Shown: positions 53,449-62,790 of the stretch, in pieces
Position numbering within the stretch: the stretch's first letter is position 1
Layout: every line of letters begins with the position of its first letter
Assembly: GCA_038087035.1 (NCBI GenBank)
Contig: CP051187.1
Location: 682,001-746,000 of the forward strand
Reading direction: 5' to 3'
DNA length: 64,000 nucleotides
Source of the DNA: Gloeotrichia echinulata CP02
GTDB taxonomy: Bacteria; Cyanobacteriota; Cyanobacteriia; Cyanobacteriales; Nostocaceae
Notes under the pieces: generated by a model
The model's input: only the letters and a program-made list of their open reading frames with translations
The model's database searches: none
Told to the model about the DNA's origin: nothing
Position numbers and translations under genes: made by a program

Positions 53449-53584
53449 AAATTTTTTAAGTTTTAGTGTGGTGGCTGGTTCACCTTGGGCTTATTTAGCT
53501 TAAACCGCAAGAAGCCTCTCACCGAAGCGAAGGGAGGTGATGAGATGAATGGCGGGGCGGCGACGAGTTGACCCCCGACCTTTA

Positions 53585-53761
53585 TCAACCGTCAGGTTGA
53601 TCAGGGAGTGGGGTCGGGGAGGAGTCGCCATTTTTAACTTTGAGCGAGTCTATAAAGTCTTCAACTACATGAGTCATAGTTTTATCGTTTTGACTTGCAT
53701 ATAACCGTAGCTTATTCAATCTACGTTCTGATATTCTTAAATTTAATGCTTTGTTTTTCAT
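53585..53761 (-). CDS. Small ribbon-helix-helix protein divergent from tnpB
   Basis: 58 aa: NLRISERRLNKLRLYASQND, KTMTHVVEDFIDSLKVKN. This is the strand-helix-helix pattern of Arc/CopG/MetJ DNA-binding proteins. It is divergent from the tnpB at 53827 with a 65-bp shared promoter region, so it may regulate transposon genes or protect the ends. The stop lies inside a hairpin-rich stretch (53570-53620). Not seen beside the other tnpB copies here. Confidence 0.65.
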   Translation of the reverse strand: MKNKALNLRISERRLNKLRLYASQNDKTMTHVVEDFIDSLKVKNGDSSPTPLPDQPDG

Positions 53762-53826
53762 ACTTGCCTATACATTGTCTTTACGTTTATGTTATCCTAT
53801 GTGTAGGTCGAAAACAAAGGAAAAAA

Positions 53827-55020
53827 ATGAAGACATCATACCAGTACAAAATCAAGCCAACTAAAGAGCAATCAGCGAAAATAGATAAAACATTAGAAAT
53901 GCTGCGTTGTCAGTACAATTATTTGTTGGCTCAAAGGTTTGACTGGTATGAAATGAATCGCTGCCCTATTGATAGATGTCCATTAATTTGTCACATACCA
54001 GAATTAAAAGAACAACCATTATACTACGCTCAAAAAGCGTCTTTGGTTCAACTTAAAATAGATAGACATTGGTACAAAGAGATTCACTCTCAAGTATTAC
54101 AGGAAGTACCTAAAAAAGTTGAATTAGCTTTTGATAGATGGTTAAAATGTGACGTTAGCGGGAAGAAGTCTGGTAGACCTAGATTCAAGGGAAAAGGGCA
54201 ATATAAAACTTTTACTTATACTCAATTCAAACAGCATCACTTTGTTAAAAACAAAATCACTCTGTCAAAGATTGGGGATGTTAAAGTAATTGTTCATCGA
54301 CCAATACCCGATGGATTTGATATTAAAACCGTATCTGTTACCAAAAAAGCAGATGGCTATTATGTAACCTTGAGCCTTGATGACAAGACGGTTCCCACAA
54401 TTAAGTCCGATTTCAATCCTGATAATATTGTTGGAATTGATGTAGGTTTGATTGATTTTTATGTAGCTGATGACGGTTCTAGAATTGCTGCACCAAAACA
54501 TCTACGCAAAGCTGAACGTAAATTAAAATCAGCACAGCGTAAGGTATCAAGACGTAAAAAAGGTTCATTACGTCGTAAAAAAGCTATTCAAAAATTGGGC
54601 AAACAACATAAAAAAGTTGCCGATACTCGCAGAGACTTTCACTTTAAAATAGCCAAGTCACTGCTTGACAAATATGATGTTGTTGCTGTTGAAAAGTTGA
54701 ATATCAAAGGACTCGTTAAAACTAGACTGGCTAAAAGTATTAATGATGCTGGTTGGAGTCAGTTTGTAAGAATACTTTCTTTCAAAGCCGAAAATGCTGG
54801 TTTAAAAGTAATAGCTGTAAATCCAAATGGCACAAGCCAAGAATGTTCTAACTGTGGTAACAAAGTTAAAAAAGCGTTATCCCATTCGCGAAGCGTGTCG
54901 TAGACAAGAATGCACAATTGTCCTGTTTGTCATACAAGTTTGTGCAGGGATTTGAATGCGGCTATAAACATAAAGAGCCGTGGGGGACACGGTCTTAAAG
55001 CTCAATTAATGTCCTCGTAG
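53827..55020 (+). pseudogene. TnpB (RuvC-like nuclease) with an in-frame stop from a 24-bp insertion
   Basis: Start ATG 53827 after an AAAGGA ribosome site. TnpB features: TSYQYKIKPTKEQSAKIDKT, GIDVGLIDFYVADDG (first Asp), AVEKLNIKGLVK (Glu), zinc ribbon CSNCGNKVKKALS. At 54877-54900 a 24-bp stretch containing TTCGCGAAGCGTGTCG introduces TAG without changing frame. The rest, MHNCPVCHTSLCRDLNAAIN IK (second zinc half and final Asp), runs on to 55020. Without read-through the protein lacks the last catalytic Asp. Confidence 0.88.
54877..54900. repeat. 24-bp very small dispersed repeat inside tnpB
   Basis: CATTCGCGAAGCGTGTCGTA GACA. Same style as TTCGCGGAGCGTCTG units found in many spacers of the window. 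Its removal gives continuous CSNCG...CPVC zinc-ribbon coding. Confidence 0.7.
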
Positions 55021-55749
55021 AGGAGTCGTTGAGAAGCCTACACTTACTGCGAAGCAGAAGTGTAGGAGATGTCACTACCTGGATCAATTTTATTTGGTAG
55101 TTATATTCATTAATTAGGTTGTTGCGCTTTAGCGCTCCCTTCATCCAGAGCGCTATTAACGCAGCTTTCCCGTAGGGTAGCGTAACTACAAACAAATCAA
55201 ATAACCGAAGATTACCGTTTAGGTAACATAGGCAAATAAATTATATCGGTAATCTTTCACGATTAAGGAATTAATTCACGATTGGTCGTTTTTGTCAACT
55301 ATACCCCAGCGCTTTGTTGATTTTTGTAAATCAATGATTTGATAAATCTCGTCAAATTTGCCATTTTTAGCGAAAAAATTAGTTTTTTACTACAAGTATT
55401 ACATCCTCAAATGCTTGATTTTACGTGGAAAATTATTTTTAGTCAGACGCTCCCGTTATTGTGACTTTTTCATATTACATTATCAAAAGCCGATTATTGC
55501 GTCAAATAGTTGAGAATAGAGTCAATTATGATAAAACTTAACTTAAATGTAACTGAATGTAACTGTTTATAAAGATTGGAAAATACAAAAAACTCAATTT
55601 TCCAGCAATTGTAATTAATTAAAGTTATCTATCCGCCAGGATGATTCACAATTAAGCCGCTATATGCTATGTGTTTTTGCAAAAACCGTCTCAATACCAA
55701 TTCCCAGCGTAGTTAATCCTGAAGATTTAATATTGGAATTAAAATCAAT
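55021..55749. other. Spacer, 729 bp, with IS right end and small repeats
   Basis: Begins with hairpin CCTACACTTACTGCGAAGCA GAAGTGTAGG (55038-55067), the right end of the tnpB element. Then come small repeats (AGCGCTCCCTTCATCCAGAGC, 55130-55155) and an AGATTACCG...CGGTAATCTT pair (55210-55253). The last ~450 bp are AT-rich with no gene recognised and should hold the promoter of the next gene. Confidence 0.5.
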
Positions 55750-56397
55750 TTGCTGTGGTACTCAGCTAAATTAAAATATTTGGAGTTCTGTCACCCTGTG
55801 TTTACTTCTCCATTTCCTACGATCAACGCCCTCAAACAACCCAGCAGTTCGGCTTGGGTAAAACAGGCGATCGCCAACTTAGACATTATTTTGCTCGACC
55901 ATTCCCACTGTGAACGCAAAGCAGCAGGTGTGGCGTTAAATTTTATGTTTCGTTACCCTTCTAATACTAGAATGGTACGGGAGTTAACAGCGATCGCTCG
56001 TGAAGAACTAGAACACTTTGAACTAGTTAACCAATGGCTAGAACGCCGGAATATACCCTTGAAAACATTGTCCCCGCCTCCCTATGGTGCTCTTTTAAAA
56101 GCCGCTGTTCGCCCCAAAGAACCTGAGAGGTTTTTAGATTCTTTACTTGTGACAGGTTTAATTGAAGCTCGCAGTCACGAACGCCTAGGGCTATTAGCTA
56201 CAAACTGTCCAGAGCCAGAATTAGCCAAATTTTATCACAGTTTAATGGCATCAGAGGCGCGGCACTACGGTATATATTGGGTTTTGGCTGATACCTATTT
56301 TCACCGTGAAATTGTCATGCAACGACTAGATGAATTGGCAATAATCGAAAGTGATCTGCTGCTAACTTTGCACCCAGAACCTAGAATTCATAGTTAG
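55750..56397 (+). CDS. miaE: tRNA 2-methylthio-N6-isopentenyl adenosine-37 hydroxylase-like protein
   Basis: 215 aa (TTG 55750; GTG 55798 is a likelier start by comparison with the conserved core). Ferritin-like di-iron enzyme: ligands in LLDHSHCERKAAG, AREELEHFELV, GLIEARSHERLG and ASEARHYGIYWV. In bacteria MiaE hydroxylates ms2i6A37 in tRNA. Full core length. Confidence 0.88.
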   Translation: MLWYSAKLKYLEFCHPVFTSPFPTINALKQPSSSAWVKQAIANLDIILLDHSHCERKAAGVALNFMFRYPSNTRMVRELTAIAREELEHFELVNQWLERRNIPLKTLSPPPYGALLKAAVRPKEPERFLDSLLVTGLIEARSHERLGLLATNCPEPELAKFYHSLMASEARHYGIYWVLADTYFHREIVMQRLDELAIIESDLLLTLHPEPRIHS

Positions 56398-56416
56398 TAG
56401 ACTAACGCCATAGATT

Positions 56417-56821
56417 ATGAACCTTAAGTTAACACACCAGAGACTACTCGTCTCAAATTACAAAGATTCTTTTCTGTTTTACCGCGATGTCCTAGGGTTT
56501 GCTCTCGATTGGGGTGATGAAAATAGCGGTTATGCGGAATTTGATCTCGGGTCTATCCACCTGGCTGTATTCACAAAAGATTTCATGTCCCAAGTAGTCC
56601 CCAACATCGACGAACCTTCACCCACAACCAACCAAGACAAAACAATTTTAATTTTCGCAGTCGATAACGTCGATGAAGTATATCAGCAACTCCAAGAACA
56701 CAATGCCACAATTGTAACGCCACCTCAAGACCGCCCAGACTGGGGAATCCGTACCGCTCATTTTCGCGATCCTGATGGGAATTTGATGGAAATCTACACC
56801 AATCTGGGTATCGTCAATTGA
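56417..56821 (+). CDS. VOC/glyoxalase-family protein
   Basis: 134 aa, two beta-alpha-beta-beta-beta units: LTHQRLLVSNYKDSFLFYRD, VLGFALDWGDENSGYAEFDL; VDEVYQQLQEHNATIVTPPQ, RTAHFRDPDGNLMEIYTNL. Metal ligands of the family (H, E) are partly present. Substrate unknown. Overlaps the next gene by 4 bp. Confidence 0.87.
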   Translation: MNLKLTHQRLLVSNYKDSFLFYRDVLGFALDWGDENSGYAEFDLGSIHLAVFTKDFMSQVVPNIDEPSPTTNQDKTILIFAVDNVDEVYQQLQEHNATIVTPPQDRPDWGIRTAHFRDPDGNLMEIYTNLGIVN

Positions 56822-57306
56822 AAGCTACCTACAGAGACTTTGTGATTCGTGATTGGTGCCAAAGCGATCGCACAAAAGTAGCTCAAGTCATCCATTCTGT
56901 ATTATCAGAATACGGTTTGGCTTGGGAACCCGAAGGCGCAGACCAAGATGTACTGCAAATTGAAGCATATTACTTAGCAACCGGGGGCGAATTTTGGGTA
57001 ATAGAACAGCAAAACAATGTGGTAGGTACGGGAGCATACTACCCAGAGCATCGCACAGAAAAATCTGTAGAAATCCGCAAAATGTATCTGTTACCCAGCG
57101 CCAGAGGTTTGGGATTAGGGAAATATTTGTTACAACAATTAGAAACAGCGATCGCATCCCGTGGTTATCAGCAAATTTGGATTGAAACCGCCAGCGTTTT
57201 AGCCACAGCAGTCAAACTCTATGAAAGCAACGGCTATAAACCAGCAACAGGAGTAAAAACAACACGCTGCGATCGCGTCTATTTGAAATACCTCCATCAG
57301 CCCTAA
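56818..57306 (+). CDS. GNAT-family N-acetyltransferase
   Basis: 162 aa, TTG start overlapping the VOC stop. Acetyl-CoA loop MYLLPSARGLGLGKYLLQQL, followed by IWIETASVLATAVKLYESNG. Substrate unknown. It forms a compact run with the VOC gene and comF (spacing 0-1 bp). Confidence 0.88.
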   Translation: MKATYRDFVIRDWCQSDRTKVAQVIHSVLSEYGLAWEPEGADQDVLQIEAYYLATGGEFWVIEQQNNVVGTGAYYPEHRTEKSVEIRKMYLLPSARGLGLGKYLLQQLETAIASRGYQQIWIETASVLATAVKLYESNGYKPATGVKTTRCDRVYLKYLHQP

Positions 57307-57978
57307 ATGTCAACTTGGACTAAACATTTTACAGGGTTACTTAACCTGTTTCTCCAATCCCATTGTCCCCTGTGCGAAAGAAACACATCTAATGACATTT
57401 GTCAATATTGTGAAAGACAGTTGCAAAAATGTTCTCTAAAAGACCCTGGTATACGGTGGCAAGACCCTATACCAGTGTTTAGCTGGGGCTTGTATGGCGG
57501 AACCCTCAAACGGGCGATCGCCGTCATGAAATACGAGAATCAATCCCAAATCGCTCGCCCTTTGGGACAATGGTTAGGGGAAGCCTGGTTATTAAATTCA
57601 CCAAAATTGAATTCCCAGGTTGTGGTTGTTCCCATCCCACTCCACAAAAGCAAACTAAAGCAACGTGGCTACAACCAAGCGGCATTAATAGCACAAAGCT
57701 TTTGCCAAACAACTGGGTTAAAATTAAACCTAAATGGTTTAGAAAGAGTCAGAGAGACTAAAGCGCAGTTTGGTTTATCTGCCTCTGAGCGAGCAAAAAA
57801 CTTGGCTGCAGCTTTTGTTGTGGGACAAGGATTTCGCCGCCCAGATGCTTCGGTGCTGTTAATAGACGATATTTATACTACTGGTGCTACCGCAGCAGCA
57901 GCAGTGCAAACACTTCGTCAATGTGAAATTAGCGTCTTAGGATTAGTAGCTGTTGCTACTGCTGTCAAGGATCGATAA
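57307..57978 (+). CDS. comF: ComF-family phosphoribosyltransferase-like protein
   Basis: 223 aa. N-terminal zinc ribbon CPLCERNTSNDICQYC, conserved KYENQSQIARPLGQWL, VVVPIPLHKSKLKQRGYNQA and PRPP-loop VLLIDDIYTTGATAAAA. The family functions in DNA uptake and competence. Starts directly after the GNAT stop. Confidence 0.92.
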   Translation: MSTWTKHFTGLLNLFLQSHCPLCERNTSNDICQYCERQLQKCSLKDPGIRWQDPIPVFSWGLYGGTLKRAIAVMKYENQSQIARPLGQWLGEAWLLNSPKLNSQVVVVPIPLHKSKLKQRGYNQAALIAQSFCQTTGLKLNLNGLERVRETKAQFGLSASERAKNLAAAFVVGQGFRRPDASVLLIDDIYTTGATAAAAVQTLRQCEISVLGLVAVATAVKDR

Positions 57979-58040
57979 GCACATAATTCATGGCAAGCAA
58001 TGTCTGAGAACTTTATAATTGACCAGATAACCCTGTTGTT

Positions 58041-58520
58041 GTGGGAACACTGCTGGACATGATAAGTAAAGCTTTTGCGGTGGGTTTGAAACAAATAATC
58101 ATTATTCCTGTGACGTTACTGGCAATTGGCATCACGACAAGAGCCGCTTTTGCTCAAAATAAGTTATATAGTCCAATTCCCTTAACTACAACCGGTACAG
58201 AACTATCCGATACACTCTCAGATAAAGACATTCCCACAGGACAAGGCGGATTCGCCCGCGATTATGCCGTGAAGTTGAATAAGGGCGATAATCTAGCAGT
58301 TGATTTATCTTCAGAAAACTTTGACAGCATTATCACACTGCTAGCACCTGATGGCTCAACATTGGCAGAAAATGATGACGGTCCAGATGGTAGCAGCAAT
58401 TCCCTATTGTTTACCCGCATCATAGAAACAGGTACTTATATCATTCGCATCCGGTCTTTTGGCGAAACTGGGGTGGGAAACTTTAAACTCAAGGTGACAA
58501 GGCTCCAGCCGATTAAGTGA
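58041..58520 (+). CDS. Secreted protein with pre-peptidase C-terminal (PPC) domain
   Basis: 159 aa (GTG 58041; ATG 58059 is an alternative). Signal peptide IIIIPVTLLAIGITTRAAFA. The mature part is one PPC beta-sandwich: GGFARDYAVKLNKGDNLAVD, FDSIITLLAPDGSTLAENDD, GTYIIRIRSFGETGVGNFKL. Often found in exported cyanobacterial proteins; no enzyme domain attached. Confidence 0.85.
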   Translation: MGTLLDMISKAFAVGLKQIIIIPVTLLAIGITTRAAFAQNKLYSPIPLTTTGTELSDTLSDKDIPTGQGGFARDYAVKLNKGDNLAVDLSSENFDSIITLLAPDGSTLAENDDGPDGSSNSLLFTRIIETGTYIIRIRSFGETGVGNFKLKVTRLQPIK

Positions 58521-58533
58521 AGTTAGCAGTTCC

Positions 58534-58572
58534 TAGCCCTTCCAGACAATACTGGATGGGCTAAGTTTTCTA
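58534..58572 (+). terminator. Probable Rho-independent terminator
   Basis: Stem TAGCCC..CCAG / CTGG..GGGCTA followed by AGTTTTCT, 14 bp after the PPC gene stop. Confidence 0.6.
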
Positions 58573-58697
58573 GGGGTAACTTCTTGGGTGCTACAGGATG
58601 ACCTCAAATTTAGTCAAAGTGCTTGATAGCAAAAATAAACGCCTTACAAATGAACTAAGTAAGGTTTTTATCGTTTTATTCAGCTAATTTCGCAGTA

Positions 58698-58901
58698 TTA
58701 CTCAGATGCACTGTGAATAGGCTTATTTTTTGAGTAAATTCTGGTTTTTAGCCATTTTTGACGTTCTTTGTGCGTTAATTCAATTTTGTACCCCACTCTC
58801 ACGTGTTCAGGTTTGAACACTGTTGGGGTTTCCATAAGTTCTTGTTTGTCTGTTACAGAAGTCTCTCGCGCTGGTAATGCTGAATCTAAAAGCATAGCCA
58901 T
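58698..58901 (-). CDS. Possible small protein overlapping the end of the next gene
   Basis: 67 aa: MLLDSALPARETSVTDKQEL, HVRVGYKIELTHKERQKWLK, basic C-terminus. It overlaps 58807-59397 by 95 bp in another frame, which is long for two real genes. It is either a genuine small downstream gene or a frameshifted extension. Low certainty. Confidence 0.3.
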   Translation of the reverse strand: MAMLLDSALPARETSVTDKQELMETPTVFKPEHVRVGYKIELTHKERQKWLKTRIYSKNKPIHSASE

Positions 58902-59397
58902 CTTCTCCTGGTGCGATTGAAACCCACCCTAGAGGTTCCATTTTAATTATATCCCTATAGTATGGTATAGCATCTTCAGTTGAGTCAAGCGAAATTAGTG
59001 TGCCAGTCTCATCAGGAATACAATATTTAAGCCCTACCTGAATAACATACCAGATCAGCCATCTACCTATGGGCATAACTAACCTTTCGTCTTTAGGTAT
59101 ACTTTCTAAGTGTAAAACTTCGAGTAAATAAGGTATATCAGTTTCTTGATTTACATAAACAGCATATCTAATCAAACCTAAGAGTAAACCATTACAAGAA
59201 ATTTTTATGATATTTTGGTACTCAAAGTCTGATCTATCCCATAGTTCCTGCCATTCAAACTGCCATTGACCAGACTTTGGCATATCTTCTTTTCTAGCAG
59301 GTTCTAATCTAGCCATCAGAGAAATATTATCTGTCACTTGTGTAACATTAACGTCATAGTCTCCTAATGAATACATTTGTCTCCCTGTAAGTATCAT
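58807..59397 (-). CDS. Hypothetical protein, GNAT-like
   Basis: 196 aa. WQFEWQELWDRSDFEYQNII, LLEVLHLESIPKDERLVMPI, GRWLIWYVIQVGLKYCIPDE, GTLISLDSTEDAIPYYRDII KMEPLGW. The C-terminal ordering (LISLDS...AIPYYRDIIKMEPLGW) resembles the end of an acetyltransferase fold, but the acetyl-CoA loop is not clear. No signal peptide. Function unknown. Confidence 0.6.
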   Translation of the reverse strand: MILTGRQMYSLGDYDVNVTQVTDNISLMARLEPARKEDMPKSGQWQFEWQELWDRSDFEYQNIIKISCNGLLLGLIRYAVYVNQETDIPYLLEVLHLESIPKDERLVMPIGRWLIWYVIQVGLKYCIPDETGTLISLDSTEDAIPYYRDIIKMEPLGWVSIAPGEDGYAFRFSITSARDFCNRQTRTYGNPNSVQT

Positions 59398-59479
59398 TCC
59401 ACTTCCTGGTGTACGCTGGTCTTGACGACTACTTATGATCTACTGATTTTTAACTCCAAACTCCAAACTCCCAACTCCC

Positions 59480-60259
59480 TTAAAGACTGGTCATCACACA
59501 AAGAAATAAGGCTTCCGTCCACTCGACTACTGCGCCGTAGGTGTCTCCTGTATGTCCGCCTAATTTGTGATTGAACCATGCACCTGTCAGAGTAGCGATC
59601 GCACTTCCAGCTAATATCATTCCCAAGGCTAACAACAGGTTTTTTCTATTCAGCAAAAATAATAAACCACTCAAACCAATCAACAATAGCAAGCTCGGTA
59701 ACAAATCTTTATAAGAACGAATCGCTTGTTTGTGAAATGCGCCTTTACCTGTTGGTTTAAGGTAAGCATATCGGGCGATCGCTAGCTGTTGTCCCCAACG
59801 TCCCCACCCACAAGCAGCCATCAATATCAACCAACGGTTTTCGCTTATATCTGTCAAGGCGGTTGTTTTTAACAATAGTAAGGCGATCGCCGCCATTGCC
59901 CCAAACGCACCCGTCGCACTATCAGCCATTACCGCCAGTCGCCGTTTTGGATCACCTACAGCCAAGCCATCGGCTGTATCCATCGCCCCATCTAAATGCA
60001 ATCCCCCGGTAATGCTAATCCAAACGCTGACTACTAAAGCGCTACGAGTCAGAGATCCCATACCCAGATAATTCAGCAGCCCATCAAATAGCCCTAAAAT
60101 TCCCCCAATTATCAGCCCTACGGTTGGGGCAAAACGTGCCACCCCCCCCAAGTCTAAATTATTCAGGTATGGCAGGGGAATACAGGTATAAAATATTATG
60201 GAAGCAGCCAGCTTTAAGAACAAGTTTTTCCACCACGGAGGCTGATTCGTCATATTCAT
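59480..60259 (-). CDS. cobS: Adenosylcobinamide-GDP ribazoletransferase
   Basis: ~259 aa from ATG 60259 (an in-frame GTG at 60313 would add 18 residues). Integral membrane enzyme completing the cobalamin nucleotide loop. IIFYTCIPLPYLNNLDLGGV, motif GGLHLDGAMDTADGLAVGDP, KRRLAVMADSATGAFGAMAA and several membrane helices, ending GDTYGAVVEWTEALFL. Full length. Confidence 0.93.
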   Translation of the reverse strand: MNMTNQPPWWKNLFLKLAASIIFYTCIPLPYLNNLDLGGVARFAPTVGLIIGGILGLFDGLLNYLGMGSLTRSALVVSVWISITGGLHLDGAMDTADGLAVGDPKRRLAVMADSATGAFGAMAAIALLLLKTTALTDISENRWLILMAACGWGRWGQQLAIARYAYLKPTGKGAFHKQAIRSYKDLLPSLLLLIGLSGLLFLLNRKNLLLALGMILAGSAIATLTGAWFNHKLGGHTGDTYGAVVEWTEALFLCVMTSL

Positions 60260-60597
60260 TACATTACTAACAACCATTTGCTGAATGACGCTCACAATTC
60301 CGGCACAAGCCACAGTAGCGGATTTTAAAGCTTTAGATAAGATTTATTCGGTGTTGAGATTCATTCGGAAAATTTTGTTATGCTAGTCTCAGTAATAACT
60401 ATATTTAATAGTGTTATATAATACAATTAATTGATGGTTTGAGGAAAGCAAAATTTCATCAAGAATGGCTTTTTTTGTATTCTGGAACTAATAGCTGACA
60501 GCAATGATTCGACGATCAGCCTACAAAGTTGATATTTTGGAAATATAGAGGTTTAATAACCTGTTCACTTAAGCTGTGTTCTACCTCACCTTCGCTC

Positions 60598-61065
60598 ATG
60601 CCATATTTGTTTATGAGTCATCATCTACCCGACACCAGGATACCAGCTCCGTGCATTATTAACACGGGGATTATTGTAAATAAACTCGACATCCGGCGAT
60701 TGTTGGCTGATTTAGGTCGAGTCCACTACATCTACACCCAAGAAGGCCAGTTACAGAGCGAGGGTGACGGGGATGTGATGGAAGTATTTGCCAATCCGCA
60801 ACGGTCAACGCTAGTTGCTAACCATGCGCTTTATTTGAATGTTTATAGTTTTGATTATCTAGAACTGAAACAGTCTCCACAACAAGAAACCTACTTTGAT
60901 CTTAAACAAGAAGGTATCTGTCTACGCTTGATTCCTCTGTCAACCACCCAGCAAGAGCGAAAGGAGCGCAATTTCAATATCAGCGCTATCGAAGCGATGA
61001 TGGAGCAAGTCCTCTCAGCCAGATGGGATGCGGAATTAGATGATGATACTTCTGAATCGTTCTAA
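60598..61065 (+). CDS. Conserved-type hypothetical protein
   Basis: 155 aa from ATG 60598 (ATG 60613 also possible; upstream in-frame sequence to 60529 looks non-coding). IPAPCIINTGIIVNKLDIRR, VMEVFANPQRSTLVANHALY, LNVYSFDYLELKQSPQQETY, acidic tail DAELDDDTSESF. Soluble, no recognised motif. Confidence 0.7.
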   Translation: MPYLFMSHHLPDTRIPAPCIINTGIIVNKLDIRRLLADLGRVHYIYTQEGQLQSEGDGDVMEVFANPQRSTLVANHALYLNVYSFDYLELKQSPQQETYFDLKQEGICLRLIPLSTTQQERKERNFNISAIEAMMEQVLSARWDAELDDDTSESF

Positions 61066-61219
61066 TCACTAACGCTTGAGATTACTCCGCAAAGGAAATT
61101 TATAGCTTGTAGTAGCGATTTAGCGCTAAATATTGCTGTGAACTTAACGTGAAACCCTTGTAATCACGTTATATTGAGATGTTGTATCAGTCATTTATTG
61201 CAATAGTATTATTTTTACC

Positions 61220-62350
61220 TTGAGTCATAAATTTTCTTTTCAATGTCTTGCTTGCTGTAGCCAAACAAAAGCTAGGGCTGGAGTATTTTTCACCCCTCAC
61301 GGACCAGTGGAAACTCCCAGATTTATGCCCGTGGGAACCCTGGCTAATGTCAAAACTGTCACGCCAGCCCAACTGAAAGACACGGGGGCACAAATGGTGT
61401 TATCTAATACCTATCATCTGCACTTGCAACCAGGGGAAGCAATTGTGGCTGGAGGTGGTGGGTTGCACAAATTCATGGGCTGGAATGGTCCGATGCTCAC
61501 CGATTCTGGTGGGTTTCAGGTTTTTAGCTTGAGCGAAATGCGAAAAATAACTGAAGAAGGTGTGACCTTTCGCTCACCACATGATGGGCAAATTATTAAA
61601 TTAACACCAGAACGCTCGATAGAAATTCAAAATATTTTAGGAGCGGATGTCATCATGGCGTTTGATGAGTGTCCCCCCTACCCAGCAACGCGCCAAGAGG
61701 TAGAAGCCGCAACTGAGCGGACTTACCGCTGGCTAGAACGCTGCATAGTGGCTCATAAACGCGATGATCAGGCGCTGTTTGGGATTGTGCAAGGGGGTGT
61801 ATATTTAGATTTACGCTCACTCGCCGCTTTGACTTTGGCTAAGTTAGATTTACCAGGATACGCGATTGGTGGTGTGAGTGTGGGAGAACCACCAGAACTA
61901 GTGGCTCAGATTGTACAAGCAACAGCGCCACTGCTACCACCCGAAAAGCCCCGTTACTTGATGGGTGTCGGCACTTATCGGGAAATGGCTATTGCTATCG
62001 CTTCGGGTATAGATTTGTTTGATTGTGTAATACCCACCCGGTGGGCGAGACATGGTACCGCGATAGTCCAAGGCGATCGCTGGAATTTAAAAAATGCTAA
62101 ATTTCGTGAAGATTTTGCACCATTAGATGAAACTTGTCCTTGTTATGCATGTCAAAACTTCAGCCGCGCTTACATCTCTCATCTAGTGCGATCGCAAGAA
62201 ATTTTAGCTTACACATTGTTAAGCATTCATAACATTACAGAACTCATCCGCTTTACCCAAAAGATCCGAGAAGCAATCTTGCGCGATCGCTTCATGTCAG
62301 AATTTGGTCACTGGCTCAATGGCAATGATGATCTGATGCGTTCCAATTGA
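61220..62350 (+). CDS. tgt: tRNA-guanine (queuine) transglycosylase
   Basis: 376 aa, TTG start 61220. Exchanges G34 of GUN-anticodon tRNAs for preQ1 during queuosine synthesis. GPVETPRFMPVGTLANVKTV, nucleophile/base region MLTDSGGFQVFSL and DLFDCVIPTRWARHGTA, zinc site CPCYACQNFSRAYISHL. Full length. Confidence 0.96.
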   Translation: MSHKFSFQCLACCSQTKARAGVFFTPHGPVETPRFMPVGTLANVKTVTPAQLKDTGAQMVLSNTYHLHLQPGEAIVAGGGGLHKFMGWNGPMLTDSGGFQVFSLSEMRKITEEGVTFRSPHDGQIIKLTPERSIEIQNILGADVIMAFDECPPYPATRQEVEAATERTYRWLERCIVAHKRDDQALFGIVQGGVYLDLRSLAALTLAKLDLPGYAIGGVSVGEPPELVAQIVQATAPLLPPEKPRYLMGVGTYREMAIAIASGIDLFDCVIPTRWARHGTAIVQGDRWNLKNAKFREDFAPLDETCPCYACQNFSRAYISHLVRSQEILAYTLLSIHNITELIRFTQKIREAILRDRFMSEFGHWLNGNDDLMRSN

Positions 62351-62550
62351 CAAAATATCCCATAAGTAGGGTGCGTCAGGAGCGAAAAAACTTGGGTTAT
62401 GCAAGACATTACTGGTACTGACTCACCCTAGGGACTCAACTATTGGGTAATTTATTTTTTGGTAGTCCCAAATGACAACTGACTCCACCATGTTAAAATT
62501 AATCTCAATTATTAATTAATGCTGTGTTGGATAGGTGGATATAAACAAAC

Positions 62551-62688
62551 ATGGAAGCAGCACTTTTGTTAGCTAAATTGCCTGAAGCTTACCAAATCTT
62601 CAACCCCTTGGTGGATGTTCTGCCAGTTATTCCCGTTTTCTTCTTGTTGCTTGCTTTCGTTTGGCAAGCTGCTGTGGGTTTTAGGTAA
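62551..62688 (+). CDS. psbK: Photosystem II protein K
   Basis: 45 aa: MEAALLLAKLPEAYQIFNPL, VDVLPVIPVFFLLLAFVWQA AVGFR. One membrane helix. The N-terminal segment is the normal presequence and mature PsbK starts at KLPEAY. Small core subunit of photosystem II in thylakoids. Confidence 0.97.
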   Translation: MEAALLLAKLPEAYQIFNPLVDVLPVIPVFFLLLAFVWQAAVGFR

Positions 62689-62710
62689 GTTAATTTCTTA
62701 CAAATTTGCA

Positions 62711-62742
62711 GGACAGGTATCTTACCTGTCCTATTTTTTTTA
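62711..62742 (+). terminator. Rho-independent terminator of psbK
   Basis: Stem GGACAGGTA / TACCTGTCC with a 3-base loop, then TATTTTTTTTAT. Strong U-run, 23 bp after the psbK stop. Confidence 0.9.
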
Positions 62743-62790
62743 TCATCAACCGTCAACAGTTAACCGTCAACCCGATTTCTCACAAAAACC

